Shown here one piece after another: positions 1-11,951 of a DNA stretch of 64,000 nt. The notes beneath the pieces are model-generated. The model worked only from the letters and a program-made list of their open reading frames with translations, was not told where the DNA came from and searched no databases. A program made the translations under genes and the position numbers. Source of the stretch: Cunninghamia lanceolata (lineage: Eukaryota > Streptophyta > Pinopsida > Cupressales > Cupressaceae). Numbering within the stretch: position 1 is the stretch's first letter; each line of letters opens with the position of its first letter. The DNA is taken from positions 1 through 64,000 of the forward strand of contig BSBN01001751.1 of assembly GCA_027924645.1 (NCBI GenBank), read 5' to 3'.

Positions 1-827
1 AAAGGATCTAAAGCAGCGTAATACATTGCTAGGATAGCCTTAGGGGTCATAGTGTAAGGATCAACCAATTTAGAGTATGCTTTCTAGAACCTATCATTAA
101 CGTTGTCTATGAGCTCCCCTTCACCTCTTTTAATTGCTGCTAATTTGTCATACAAAGAAGACGGTTCGACTGGTCCCCTAAACCTAGACAAAAATGCATC
201 TTCCATGAGTTTCCAAGTAGTAATATAACCATTTGGTAAGTTAACATACCAATTAGAAGCTTGCTCATTGAATGTGAACGAGAACAACCTACACACTACA
301 TCCTGATGTTCTAATCTTGCCCTGAAGCAAGCCTCTTTGAAGATTCTGATATGATCTTCTGGATCCTAATGTAATTGATACTTAGGGTAGATCTTTTTAG
401 GATTCGTAGGCATTTCATGATAATCAACAAATAGTATGGGATAATTGACATTAAATTATACCATAACTGGACCTCTAAGCGGACTAGGACTTCTTGGAGG
501 ACTTGGATTTACAAGCAGGCTAGGACTTCTAGGAGGACTTGGACCTCTAGGGGGTCCTAAACCAAGATTTAATGATTTGAATGCAGAACCGTCAGGACTC
601 ACTATATTTGGTATACTCAAAGGTGATCCAGGGGGAGTCCTTGATGAATATCCTACCTGCAATACTCTGGGATTCTAAATTAACGAACTCTTATTCTGTC
701 ATTTGTCAGGGAGTTGTGTGAAGATATCACCTAAATTAGACCTAGACATGGTCACTCGACCACTATTATGAGCTAGCTTTACACAAATCTTACCTTAATT
801 TCAAACAGGCCCTCCTTCTAGTGCCAT
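1..827 (-). pseudogene. Ty3/gypsy-type gag fragment, truncated by the window edge
   Basis: On the minus strand, 296-84 encodes a stretch with the character of the plant retrotransposon gag core domain (Pfam Retrotrans_gag): a Phe/Asn-rich helix followed by NWYVNLP, then FLSRF and a basic/acidic tail. Upstream on the same strand, 662-456 encodes a proline/serine-rich tract with repeated PPRSPSP-like units, typical of the low-complexity N-terminal part of some gypsy gag proteins. A minus-strand ATG at 827 opens a few codons before a stop, so the frame is already broken. No protease or polymerase is seen because the element would continue left of position 1. This is decayed element DNA, not a host gene. 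The family call is fairly sure; the start is not. Confidence 0.6.
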
Positions 828-2149
828 AAACTGTTGATGTATGTAAAGTACATAAGAAACAAAGTTAAAATTCACAAAGGAACCTTAGCTGTCTTGAAAG
901 ATACGAAGAATTAACTAAGAATTCTCAATCTCAAGTTTCTGTATGGTTAGGTCTTGACTGTGTTGGATTTGTTAGCAATTCGTTGTGAAGCTATAATGTT
1001 CAAGGGGTCTTACTCAAACTAAAGTAATCTGTGACTCACTGGACTTATTCTATTTATGCAAATAACTACCAATTACACTAAAATTAGTGATCCTTTGCAT
1101 GTATTTACTATTTTACCACAAAGCATTGTATGAATTTTGATAAAACAAACTTTACATCTTAGATTCATATGAAAATTGTCAAAGATCTTTACAATTCCTC
1201 ATCCTTCATTCAAATATATGACAATTTCCTTTAGATTTATACGTGATTACTAATTATTTATGATTCTTGAGAAAAGTTAGAAAAGCTATGGTTAGAAAAA
1301 TTAATTCTATAGGAATTAATTCTTTGTTACTCATGTATACAAAGATCAATCAATTGTAATGCTTTAAAGGAGTAAATTCCATTTATGCTTATCCTGAGCA
1401 GCATCACGAATGCACAAATAGAAACACGATCATAAAAGGAAATACACTAAAAAATACCTGAATCTAATGCACTCTGGAATAGACACGGCAAATAGATGTT
1501 TGCATTCATTAACATATGAAAAGTCTTTCAAATTTACAATGTATTTGGACTTCAAATTCTCTGAAAATATTAACAACTAATCAAAACTCACATACATTAT
1601 TAAAGATACAAGGAGAAACTAAACATTCCACATTATCCCTGCTATAGACACAGGTGCATTCCACTTCACATAAAATTCTGCTCAGAGTCTATTACTTCTC
1701 TTGCCTAAATGTTACATATGTCTTTCTCAAACTCTGTGTAATTAAAACATCAGTAGCAGGGTTCTTTATATAGACTTGAATTCCCTCCTTGCTACAGTTA
1801 CAAATTCAATCTATGGTTCAAATTTAAACTCACAAAATCAATGATGGGAATCGGTTCCCAACCGCCCTTCAAAATATCTTCAGGAATATTCCTTTTGGCA
1901 CAAAGGATGCCATTAGGATCTTTCAAAATGTAGAATCTTCTTTGACTTTTCTCTTTGTTGACTTTGGCCGCAACAACATAAAAGAATATACAACAACATA
2001 TGCAAATGAAGATATAAAAGAAACAACCACTACCATTGGCACCTTTCCTTCACTCCTCTCCTATTTTTCTTCAAGTACTATGTGTACTTGGCTATCAATG
2101 GTGCCACAGAATTATGATTATTCCTCTGACTCACTGTCCATGTATATTT
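828..2149. other. AT-rich spacer, no gene seen
   Basis: No reading frame with recognisable protein character on either strand. The segment is AT-rich with scattered stops. It could hold an LTR or leader belonging to the minus-strand gag remnant to its left, but no second LTR copy is in the window to compare it with. Confidence 0.5.
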
Positions 2150-5100
2150 CTATAATTCAACTTTCTCTTTTAATGTATTTACTTGTTCTTTCACTTCCTC
2201 TCTATGTTTATGATATTTCCTTATCCGTGCATTTAATTCCATGATGGAATCAATCATTTCAGTGCTCAAACATGTAGTAGGATTCTCCAGGTAGGGTAGA
2301 TAAATATCTTTGAATTCTTTAACTGCTATAGCTGCATCATAAACTGGTATCTCTTGGCATTCATGCCCAATAAACTTCTGCATTATTTTCATGTGCTTCC
2401 TTATTACTTCATCAACAATTTCCTCCAGCTCCCGGGTATTCATAAGGTAACCCTCTAACATGTTGTCTTCAAATTTCAGCTCTAGTATGTATTGTGGCAT
2501 ATGACTTGCCACTTGAGAAGTTATTATTTCCTCACTTATTAGCTCTTCAACTCTTTCATTCATATTTTCAACCTGATTCAACTCCCTTTTGCACTCTTCC
2601 ATTCTATATTGACAATGATGTGAAACAATATTGCAATCATTCTTCTCTGCAAGAGCCACCTCCCAGCTAGTAATTACTTGCTTTATTGCGTTTTCTCCCT
2701 TTTGAATAAATGTATTGAACCACTCTTCAAAAACATTTGCTTCTACCTTTTTGTTTTCCAATTCAGTAACTTGATCTTTAGATAAAAATAGCTAAGTTTG
2801 TAGGTATATCAGGCATGCCAACATTAGGATCAAATATTCCTTGTATGAACTATTGCAATTGCATAATATGCCTCTTCAAATAATCAAACTTATCTTTATC
2901 TTTTTTCATCATTTCCATAGTTACTTTATTCATATCTTCGCATTAAGCAATGTGTTGTTCCCTAGTCACATGCTCAAGATCTATATTCAGCAGTTGATAA
3001 TCCTCAAGGGCCACTTCTCCCTTTACCTTGTCCTTTTGTGGTATAGCAAGCTCTAAAGTTCTTGATCCAGATGGGCTTTGCTTTATAGATGACATGGTTC
3101 GAGCTTTTCTCTTTTCTTTATGTGGATGCCCACCTAGCAAGCTTTTGATGTCAATGGGGACCAACTGTATCTCTACTTTTTCTCTTCTTACTTTTGAACC
3201 CAACCAAGCTGGTGCTTCCCTATTTGCTTCTATCCTCTTCTCTTCATTTATTACCTCCTCCTCAAGTTTTTCTCTCTATTGGCCCTTGTTGTTGTTGTTG
3301 TTGCATTGGATTTTGACCCAGAGGCAGACCCTATTGTGGTGCTGAAGGAGATGCATTATCCTGATGTTGTGGTCCCTCTTCTTCATTTTCTTTTTCTTCT
3401 TCATCCTCCTCTGTATCCCCCTCAGTATCTTGTTCTTTATTTCCTTCTCCTGAGTTCTTTTGTTGTTCACCCTATTCAATATTGATATTAGAAATATTTG
3501 AAACATTAGTATCTGTAGTGCCTGATGGCATTACCTCTTCTGTTAGCACCTTAGCTTAACCTTGTACACTCTCTGTTTCACTTATCTTCTCTAATTGTAC
3601 TGAGTGTCTAGAAAATACATCTATTTTCTCTATATTATTTTCTCCTTCTTCTTCCTTTTTTGCTTCCTTTTCTGCTTCTTCTACTTGTTGTGCAATAGCT
3701 TGCACTTCCTCTATAATTTTAGGTGATACTAATAAACCAAAAGGATCCACTACCTCCAAATTTTCTTGTATATTTTCATCCTTTTTTTATTGGGCTCTGT
3801 GCCTTTTCTACTTGAGCACTTTGTTCATCCATGATAGGTGAAGTCTTGGATGTTTGTTCTTCTTCATCATCTTCTGCCCCTATATTAGTTCCAAATTGTG
3901 ACTCTTCCTCATCACTACTCCCTTCATCAATATTCACAATTTCACCTACTTTCTTGACTTTTTAGATTGTTGACTCTTGTAGCATTTCTTCAGTCAACTC
4001 TTGTTTGACTCTTATGTGGCCTAGTCTTCTTTCCTCAGGTGTAAAATCTTCAGATATAGGTTTTTGTCTTACTCCAACAGTTGGAGCATCCACTATTATA
4101 GTAGGAATTTGTGCCTTTCCTCTTGGGGTATCTATAATCATAGGTTTAATTATACATTGTCCTGATGGTATTTCTTTACTTTGCCCTTGTTCTGCAGCAA
4201 CCCCTAATGCTTGTACCTATTCCACATTAACTGCTTGGCTTGATGCTTCATTATAACAAGAATAATTCCCAATCACCTAGGGGAACTTGATGTTTCCTCT
4301 ACCAAATCTCTTTTTGTACATGTTGTATACATTTAGAATCTGTCTTAAAAATTCTAATACAATCAACCGATCTGAAGGATATCTTGGTAGTTTAAATGGT
4401 TTATCCTCAAATCCTTCGGTTCTAATATAAGTGAAGGTAAGAAATTGTATATAACAATAATTAAAAAGACTTATAGCCTTTGCTGCCTCCTCTGATAATC
4501 TCCTATCTTTGTCCCCTGTTAGAATTCTTACCAAATAGGTATAAAAAACATCATTCACCTTGGCACATTTGTGCCATGCATTCTCTTCCTGTAAATCTGG
4601 ATAATGATCATAAATCATCTTTTGACCTAGGCCATTCCCTAAGGTACCGACTCTGTCTATTCCAACCATTGGTGGCATTTCAACAATGAAAACAAGGAAA
4701 ACCTTCTATTTTTTCTAAATGCCATTATTTGTCAGTTTATTGCTGTACTAATGGTCCTAGCCCAATGAATAGTTCCCTCCATTGCTCTAATATACTGTAT
4801 GCTATTGAACATCTAAGGCTCAAACCTTATGGCATCTTTTAATCTTACCAATCTGCTCAACATTGTAATCATTAAGCATATTTCCTCCTTGAAATCAATT
4901 CTATATAGACTCTTAGGCACCCTTACAGTAGCTTTGGGTTTGTTCTCTATTGTATACCATCCATAAAAGATAGTAGTTTTGCATTCTTTCTCATTTTTTA
5001 TAAAATCCTCTGTATATTGATCCATATCAATATCCATCATTTTCTCCTTAATCTCAAGCCCAAAAGTTCGGGCTATGCCTTCTGTAGATACATTTGCAAT

Positions 5101-5459
5101 AGTTCTACCATTATGCATTACCTTTCTAGTACTCAAATTGTATCGGTCTATGCACTCCAGTATCAAATCTTTGGCCTCCATAGCCAATGGGAATCTTGTG
5201 GCCTTGTACAACTCTTTCTCTCAAAACTTTCTCATGTCGGTGGTGGCATCTAGCGCCGTGACCTTTTGTAACACTTCTTCCACATCATATTGCCCAATAT
5301 TTGTATCTGTAACTATTCCTCCTAAGCTAAATATCACAGATGAATATCCTTTGACCGGTGGCAACTCCTCTCTAACTATTTCCTTCCTCGGTTTTCTCTC
5401 TTTTTACTTTCTCTCCTTCCTCAGCCGTAGTATCTACCTTCTTTTGTCTGGGTGCCATC
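2150..5459 (-). pseudogene. Decayed long reading region of unknown function
   Basis: A series of minus-strand open stretches (5459-5225, 5211-4813, 4678-4277, 3759-3556, 3203-2943, 2761-2150) lies in one orientation but in changing frames, which suggests one old reading region of about 1,100 codons broken by indels and stops. It begins with an ATG at 5459 and a Lys/Glu-rich start. The 5211-4813 part is a globular-looking segment containing TEGIARTFGL and FYGWYTIENKP. The 4678-4277 part has aromatic-rich helices. The middle is acidic and rich in Glu/Lys/Gln. The last part (2761-2150) is highly charged and probably coiled-coil, with its stop just past 2150. I do not recognise the family. A transposable-element ORF of unknown type is as likely as a host gene. 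The shared orientation and continuous charged composition support a single origin. Confidence 0.45.
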
Positions 5460-7253
5460 CTGTAAAAAGAAATTATACTTTTTACCCTCCCACTTGTGTA
5501 GGGTTTTTACCATAGTTTCACATTTTTTTACCATTTACCCTAGGATTATTTCATGTCTTTTACTAACAAAGATTTAACAATATCAAATTCTATTTACATG
5601 ATTAACAACAATAATGACTAGCAATTTGCATCATTTTCTCAATGAACTGTAATTAACCCTAATTTTGCTTAACTATAATTCAACGGTGTTTCATGTACAT
5701 ACCTGTAATTCACAACCTCCTGTCGATAACGATTTACTGTTTAAACCTTTAACTATTTACTATTCCCATTCCATTCAGCTCATGAATCGCGTTCTCCCAG
5801 CTAAGTGAGGCTCTCTACAATTTTTACTCTTGAAATGCAATTGTAAAAATAACATCATCGAATTTTACTTTTATCTCATTCAAATTCTACATCTTTACTG
5901 TTAGTTGTGCATTAAATATAGTAATTAATGCATACAATTCAAATAACGCCCTTTTTCCCATTTAATTTTGCATTTCAAACTTTGTATGCATTATTTCCCA
6001 TATCCGCTCTCTTTGCATTTCACATTTTGTATATTTATTTATATATCACTATGTATATTTCGTTTATACAATCCCCAAGACATACAAACTTAGATCTATG
6101 CGGGTTTATAAAACATATTGCACTTTATTTCACTTCCCACCTTGTACTTAACTTTTGTATTCTGTAATGTTCATCTGATACATACATTCGAACATACAAA
6201 AGCAGAATTGAAATTTGTATCCACTTCATTTTGATTTCATATCAATTCCAGCATTGTATCCTTAGCCCTTTTGTACATCGTATTTATCCGACACATACAA
6301 CTTAACATACATACAAAACGTGGACCTTAGTTAGTTTATACATCATATTTAAATCACTATCGAGTCCACTTTTGCATATGTTAATGTATATTACCTCTTG
6401 AATATCATGTTATTATGCATAATACATAATACATATACAAACATGATCAGACCTCAATTTACTATGAACCATATTCTAATTGTTGTCGGGTCCGCCTTTG
6501 CACTTTAAACTTTGTATATTATCTTATGCATATTGAATGCATCCCACGATAATGCAATCTATGGGGACCTGCCACACATTAAATTGCTTTTCACTTCTTT
6601 TTGAAATCCACCAATGCATCTCCATTTTAAATGCAAACATTTATACATACAGATAACTCTTAACATTCATTTGGACTTCGACTTTAATAAACCCAATTGT
6701 ATATTTCTTTCGGGTTCAGTTTTGTATGTTCGCCCATTTGTATATTGAAGACATGCTTTTAAACATACAATACAAGACTGAACTGCAAGTGCGAATGTCA
6801 ATGCTTTATCCATTTAACCTCTGAACCTAATCGGGTCCACCCTTGCATCTTAAAGTTTGTACATTTAAAATGTATATGCAAAGGACGAGATACAAAACCT
6901 GATTATACTCTAATACAACATTGTTCTAGCATCTCACATGCAAATAAATTTGTACATGACATACAAATTTAACTTAACACTGTATTTCCTCAAAACCTTC
7001 ATACTTCACAAAATACTAGGAATTTCTAGATGGTTCAAAAAACAACCCTTAATTATTTTTCACACAGAATTCACTAGTACTTCCTGTTTTCCTTAAGACT
7101 AGGTATTTTTTGATTTTCAAGCATTTCTCACAATATTTACCCTTTTCCTTTACCACTAAGCAAACCAGGCCACAACAAAGCAAAAGCAAATAGGGTTCTC
7201 ATTTTTCTAAAGGGTAAAATGGGGCATGTTGTGAACATCACAACACTATCTTG
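5460..7253. other. AT-rich region with diverged short repeats, no gene
   Basis: No coding sequence recognised. Between about 5,930 and 6,990 the sequence repeats degenerate words around TTTGTATATT / ACATACAA. A longer degenerate unit (gtcca/gtccg, then cTTTGCA, then TTTGTA) recurs near 6,365, 6,490, 6,715 and 6,832. It lies upstream of the minus-strand decayed reading region and could be its 5' flank or an old LTR. Confidence 0.45.
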
Positions 7254-7484
7254 TGTGACAGTACAAGTTCCATCAATATTTCCAAGAATCCAGTGATGCA
7301 TTCTAGAACCAAGCATATAGCAACCAAATATCACTTCTTAAGAGAGAAGGTTGCAGAGAAGTAAGGCTAGATTATGTGCCAACTAAGGATCAGATTGCAG
7401 ACATTTTCACAAAGGCTCTTGCAAAGGACATTTTTGAAGATCTTTGGCAAATGTTAGGGGTAATTGCCCCTCCTTCTTCTTGCT
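7254..7484 (+). pseudogene. Ty1/copia RNase H C-terminus (3' end of pol)
   Basis: The frame starting at 7254 reads the last part of a plant copia polyprotein: the CDSTSS turn, [25 protein letters not shown], then after an in-frame stop (TAA near 7355) [20 protein letters not shown] and a C-terminus ending LGVIAPPSSC with its stop near 7484. The same order and nearly the same words end the intact copia polyprotein at 45,039-49,193 in this window, so the family assignment is firm. Everything upstream (integrase, RT, most of RNase H) is missing. It sits immediately before a polypurine tract and an LTR, as expected for the 3' end of an element. Confidence 0.85.
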
Positions 7485-7751
7485 AAGATGCATAGTGATG
7501 CATCTATCTAGGGGGAGTTCATGCTATATCTTTTTCCTAGACTGATGGTGGCTACCTCTCAGGGGAGCAGGTAGTGGTTGATGATGATATGGGGAGCTTT
7601 TAAGAAGTATCTAGACATATGGTTGCTGATAAAAGGGAGAAAATGAGCAGGTGGTGGTTGTTGATGAACAGATATTGGATGCCCTTTATCCTTGATGTCA
7701 AAGGGGAAGAGTAAGCAGATATGTGTTTCCATCAATGCCAAAGGGGGAGAT
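7485..7751 (+). other. Copia 3' untranslated internal region with polypurine tracts
   Basis: Between the pol stop and the LTR lies a non-coding segment with two purine runs, AGGGGGAG at about 7510-7517 and AAAGGGGGAGA ending at 7750. The second abuts TGTTACACATG, the apparent start of the 3' LTR, so it is the likely plus-strand primer site. The segment also repeats a GCAGGTRGTGGTTG-like word near 7570 and 7650. Confidence 0.6.
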
Positions 7752-8465
7752 TGTTACACATGATATTGATGGCAACATTGTCATAAGGATGAGAGAAATT
7801 GCTAAGGTTGTTGTCATTGATGTCAACACTATCATGAAAGTAAGATACAGTTCATGATTGGATGTCATGTTCCTAAAGAAGATAAAGCTCATGATTGGAT
7901 GTCATGTTCCTAAAGAAGATGTAGTTCATGCTTGGATGTCATGCCCTGATTAGTACAGAGTTGAGTTTGAAGCAAAATTAATATGGGAATTAAAAGCACT
8001 AAGAGTATCAGATGTGTCGAAGCATGTTATATGATCTATCCTACTAATCCTAAGTTGTATGTGTGGATACAAAGAAGATTTGGGCTCCGAGAGTTGGTGA
8101 TAGTGTCTGTTTTAGGATAACTACCTTTAAAAGATTGTCTGGGAGATTACTTTGCATTTTTGTTCTATTGATGTTGAGCTTCTGCGATTTGAAACATAGC
8201 TTCATATAGTGTCATACTATGTAGTTCCAAGTTTCATGATGCTTCAATCATCGGAAGGATGTTTCCATGTTGACAATTTGAAGAAAGGGTTGGTTCTATG
8301 AAGGTGTTTAACGGTAGGGTAATGGAATGCTCCGTATTCCTCCACATTTGTAGATATAACTATGTGGTACTGGAATTGTGTTAAGAAGGAAATAATGATG
8401 TTACTTCCAAGATTTTAGATCATATTTCCTTCCACTGAGAAAGTTATGTGTGATTTTGGGTCGCT
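7752..8465 (+). repeat. Left part of a copia 3' LTR, interrupted by the caulimovirid copy
   Basis: Starts with TGTTACACATGATATTGATGG directly after a polypurine tract. It contains short internal direct repeats (the word ATGATTGGATGTCATGTTCC occurs twice near 7855 and 7890, with a third variant near 7925). No coding capacity. The right end is set where viral coat-protein-like reading begins and is uncertain by some tens of bases. The apparent continuation of the LTR lies beyond the viral copy at about 15.36-16.50 kb. Confidence 0.55.
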
Positions 8466-8469
8466 CAAC

Positions 8470-10260
8470 AAAAAGTAGCTGAACAGCACAGAGAAATGCT
8501 ACAAAAAGTTAGAGTTGAAAACAAGCTAGACTCTGATGTCATTAGCTCTCAGTTAACAAACTATAATATAAATATTAAACATACTAAGGCTAAAATAGAT
8601 ATGGTATAGCAAGACATTCAACGTGTGTTTGAAAATCACATGCTGTTAAAAGATTCCATAACCCAGGAATCTACAGACATACAGTCAGTAATCCTGACAC
8701 TCAAACAATCTTAGTCACAATATACAAAAGTGTTAAATTTTCCTTCTAGTGCAAAAGGATACTTACAGGCACAATATGAGGGTCCCAAGCTTTCTGTTGT
8801 TGTCAAACAGCCTGTAATTGAAAAGGTGTATGATCCTTCTACTGGTAATTTAAGGAACACCACGGATGATGAAAAAGCCAAAGGTAAATTCCAGATGGCC
8901 CGTGGAAATGGAACTAATCCTAATGGTTCCAACCCAGTAGATCCATTTAAGAACATCTAGTCTTACAAAGCTGACACTCCTCCTCTAGTGAATTTTGATA
9001 ATTTTGAGGATGTTGAGAATATGAGAGGCATTGATGCCATGTGTGCCTGGATCACCAATTACATGGCCACAAATGTAGGAGTTGATGAAGCTCAGGTGAT
9101 AAAGCAAGCCCTCAACTCAATGACTGGAGTTGTACGAAATGTATGGGATCAACTTGAAGACACCTTCAGAGAAAACCTAATTGCCCGAGGTACTGATCAG
9201 GTTTGTGCATAGTTGACACGTCTGTTCATTGGAAGAATAGATACAAGAGAGAAACTTGCCTATAATAAGTTTGTAAGAGGCAATTGTAAAGATTTGAAGT
9301 ATTTCAAAGAATACTGCGAAGAGCAGTATAAGAATTTTTATCAGTCTAGACATGAACAGAACCATGAGTTTATGTTCACAACATTTCTGAAAAGCTTTGG
9401 TGATGTGGTAGGAGAATTCTACCATAAAAGAGTTCTTGAAAATTTGGTAACTGAAAATATTGAAATGAAATAATTAACATTTCCTCAACTAGTACAGTTT
9501 CTGACAGAGATTAATGAAGAAATCTGTCAAGAATCAAAGAAGAGGAAGGAAATGAAAAGGGTAAAGCCTTTACTCTCTACATCAGCGTATTACCAAATTA
9601 TGCCATCTAACCAGTTTCCTTAAAAGAGTAAATCTTCTTGTTATTCATGTTCTAAATCAGACAGATCTAATAAGTCTTACTATAAGAAGAAAAAGAAGAA
9701 ATACAGTAGGTACCCTAAAAAGAAAGGATACTTCAGGAAATGTGACAAAGGAAGCTTTGGCAAGAAATGGGAACCGACTTGTTATATCTACAAAGGAAAA
9801 CATTATGCTAACAAGTGCCCAGAGCACAACAAGAAGAAAAATAAAGGTAAAGTCCAAGCTGCTAGAGCCATAGAACTAGATGACAATGATGAATATGAAT
9901 TCATCAATGAATACCCATCAGATTTAGAGGACATCATCCTTTCAGAATCATGCGAAGAATCTGATGATGATGAATATGTGTCTGCCCCAGAGCAGGCAGT
10001 TGTAAACCAAACCAAGGTTCAAGAAGAATCAGAATCATCAGATGATTCTGAAAATTCATTCTTCTGCAAAATGATGAGAAGAGACACCAAAGTAGACCTA
10101 GACAAGGTAATAGAAGAAATTGTCCAGATTGAATCTCATCTTCATAAAATGGCTATGGGCCAAGAAACTTGGAAGAAGCTGACCAACAAACTAGAATAGC
10201 TTACGGCAAAGAAACATTTTCTTCTGAGAGAAAATGAAAGGTCCACTAGGCTTCCTGCAA
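8470..10260 (+). pseudogene. Caulimovirid coat-protein region with zinc-knuckle remnant
   Basis: One frame is readable from about 8470 to 10260, broken only by stops (for example near 8608, 8712, 8958, 9210, 9471, 9621 and 10197). The first part is a Lys/Gln-rich helical segment. The central part (8988-9620) is the helical coat-like core. It is followed by a strongly basic Lys/Tyr tract (9660-9760) and a CCHC-like motif at about 9780-9820 in which the second cysteine position is tyrosine. A Glu/Asp/Ser-rich acidic tail runs from 9870 to 10060. A basic tract plus zinc knuckle plus acidic segment is the usual build of the C-terminal part of caulimovirid coat proteins. No indel is needed to read this region, only stops interrupt it. 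Confidence 0.75.
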
Positions 10261-10271
10261 GAAGGACCCTG

Positions 10272-11252
10272 GTGCTCAATTATTCCCAGCCAGTTACACC
10301 ATCAGAATTGACAGCACCAATTGCACAAAGGAGTTTAGCAGCAGCACCCTCCACAGGAAGCATGGCAAGAAGATTGTGGCGAAGACAAAGGAAAACCTTT
10401 TTAGAAAAGGTTATTCAACAAGCACAAGCTAAGATAGCTGAGATTGATGATGAAGAGAATCTACAGCTTCTTGAGGAAATGGAGAGATCACAAGAACTGG
10501 ATAAATATGTTAACCAGTTCAATACTGCTAGTTCATTCCAGTTACCTAAGCAAACTACAGTTCAGGAAGAGCAGCTTTTCTGTGAAGAAAAACCATACAG
10601 TCCTCTAGTTCAACAAGGAGAGGATATTGAAAGAAGTCATGTTCTTATTCAAAATCTGGCACCTTATCTTGAAGAAGGCAGCAGCAGTCAACACCAGGTC
10701 AAAGCTTATCAAAGGAATAAGGTAACTACAACTTGCCCAGGTGTCATTCTAACCATTCATATTCCAAGCATAAAAGCATATCCATTAGCATTTTTATGGG
10801 ACACTGGCGCTGACGTAAATGTAGCCAGATATAATTGCTTTCCCAAAGATTTATGGATAGAAGGATCTACTGAATTAATATTTGGAAAAGGAAAATTTGA
10901 ATCCAAACTTATCTGCAAAGTCCCTATTCAATTCAGTAATGGATATATTGATGAATTAACATTTGTCCATTATGAAGTAGATGGATATGATGATGTGATA
11001 GGAAGCAGAGCCATGCAGCACTGGGAGCTAATTACTATTGACTCTACCTTCATCACTCTGCAAGGCACTTTTCAAGTTCCTCGACTGCACCAAGATCTGG
11101 CCTTCACCACCAAAATAGAGATTCCAAAAAAGAAGAAAGAAAATAGAGTGTGGATAGCCAGACAAATTGAAGCCACTCAAGAATCACCGGAAAAGCTCAA
11201 ATCAGAATTTACAACTATTGTGTTGACCAAGGATCTAAAGGAGCAGAAATAG
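10272..11252 (+). pseudogene. Caulimovirid aspartic protease region
   Basis: A 326-codon open stretch in the same frame as the coat region. The first 150 residues are Gln/Glu-rich linker. The retropepsin active-site motif DTGAD begins at residue 177 (10800-10814), preceded by a hydrophobic strand, and a later hydrophobic segment with VIGSRAM corresponds to the second half of the fold. The stop at 11250-11252 separates it from the reverse transcriptase that continues in the same frame. In the virus these would be parts of one polyprotein, with the protease releasing coat and polymerase. The longest uninterrupted piece of the fossil. Confidence 0.8.
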
Positions 11253-11950
11253 AATCTGTTCTGCAATCTACCACTGAAAAGAGACGCGGAAGGTAAAGAA
11301 GTAACTCCTAAGGCTAAGGCAAACTATTTTCTTATGAGCATGCATGAAACGAAAGTTTGCAGAAAAGAAATTGAGGAGTTAGTCAAGATGGACTTAATCT
11401 AGAGTACCAGTTCACCATTCTGTTGCCATGCCATGTATGTTCCAAAATTTGATGAGAATGGTAATGAGCTTCTTGAAAAATGGCTAGTTGTCAATTACAA
11501 GCCGTTAAATGAATGCCTGGTTGATAACCGTCATCCTTTGCCTAGTAAAGATCACATTTGGCAAACTATTCAAGGAAGCCATATTTATTCCAAATTTGAT
11601 CTCACTAAAGGTTTTTGGTAGATTGGACTAAAAACTAAAGATTATTATAAGACAGCATTTTTAGTACCACAAGGGCTATTTGAATGGAAAGTTCTTCCAT
11701 TCGGCATCAAGACAGCACCATCTATTTTCCAGAAAAAGATGGATTTGATTTTTCACCCTTATGCTAAATTTATCCTTCTATATATTGATGACATTCTTGT
11801 TTTCAGCCAGGATATGACCCAGCATCTTGTTCATATTCAACAATTTCTGTAGGTATGACAAGAACATGGACTCGCGGTTAATCCTACCAAGTCATACTTT
11901 AGCCAAGAACAGATCATTTTTATTGGCATCAAGCTTCTCCCGAGGGGAAA
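11253..11950 (+). pseudogene. Caulimovirid reverse transcriptase
   Basis: Continues in the frame of the protease. Recognisable RT blocks are the template-grip part with NYKPLNE, KFDLTKGFW at about 11593-11618 (followed at once by a stop at 11619-11621), the LPFGIKTAPSIFQ segment at about 11695-11735, and the catalytic YIDD at 11781-11792. Further stops occur near 11400 and 11850. This enzyme would copy pregenomic RNA into DNA; here it is broken. The RT is of the Ty3/caulimovirid type, and absence of a downstream integrase fits a pararetrovirus. Confidence 0.85.
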
Positions 11951-11951
11951 A

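Noticed and set aside
456..678. Gly/Leu-rich plus-strand open stretch
   Set aside because: Antisense of the Pro/Ser-rich gag tract; low-complexity sequence keeps both strands open.
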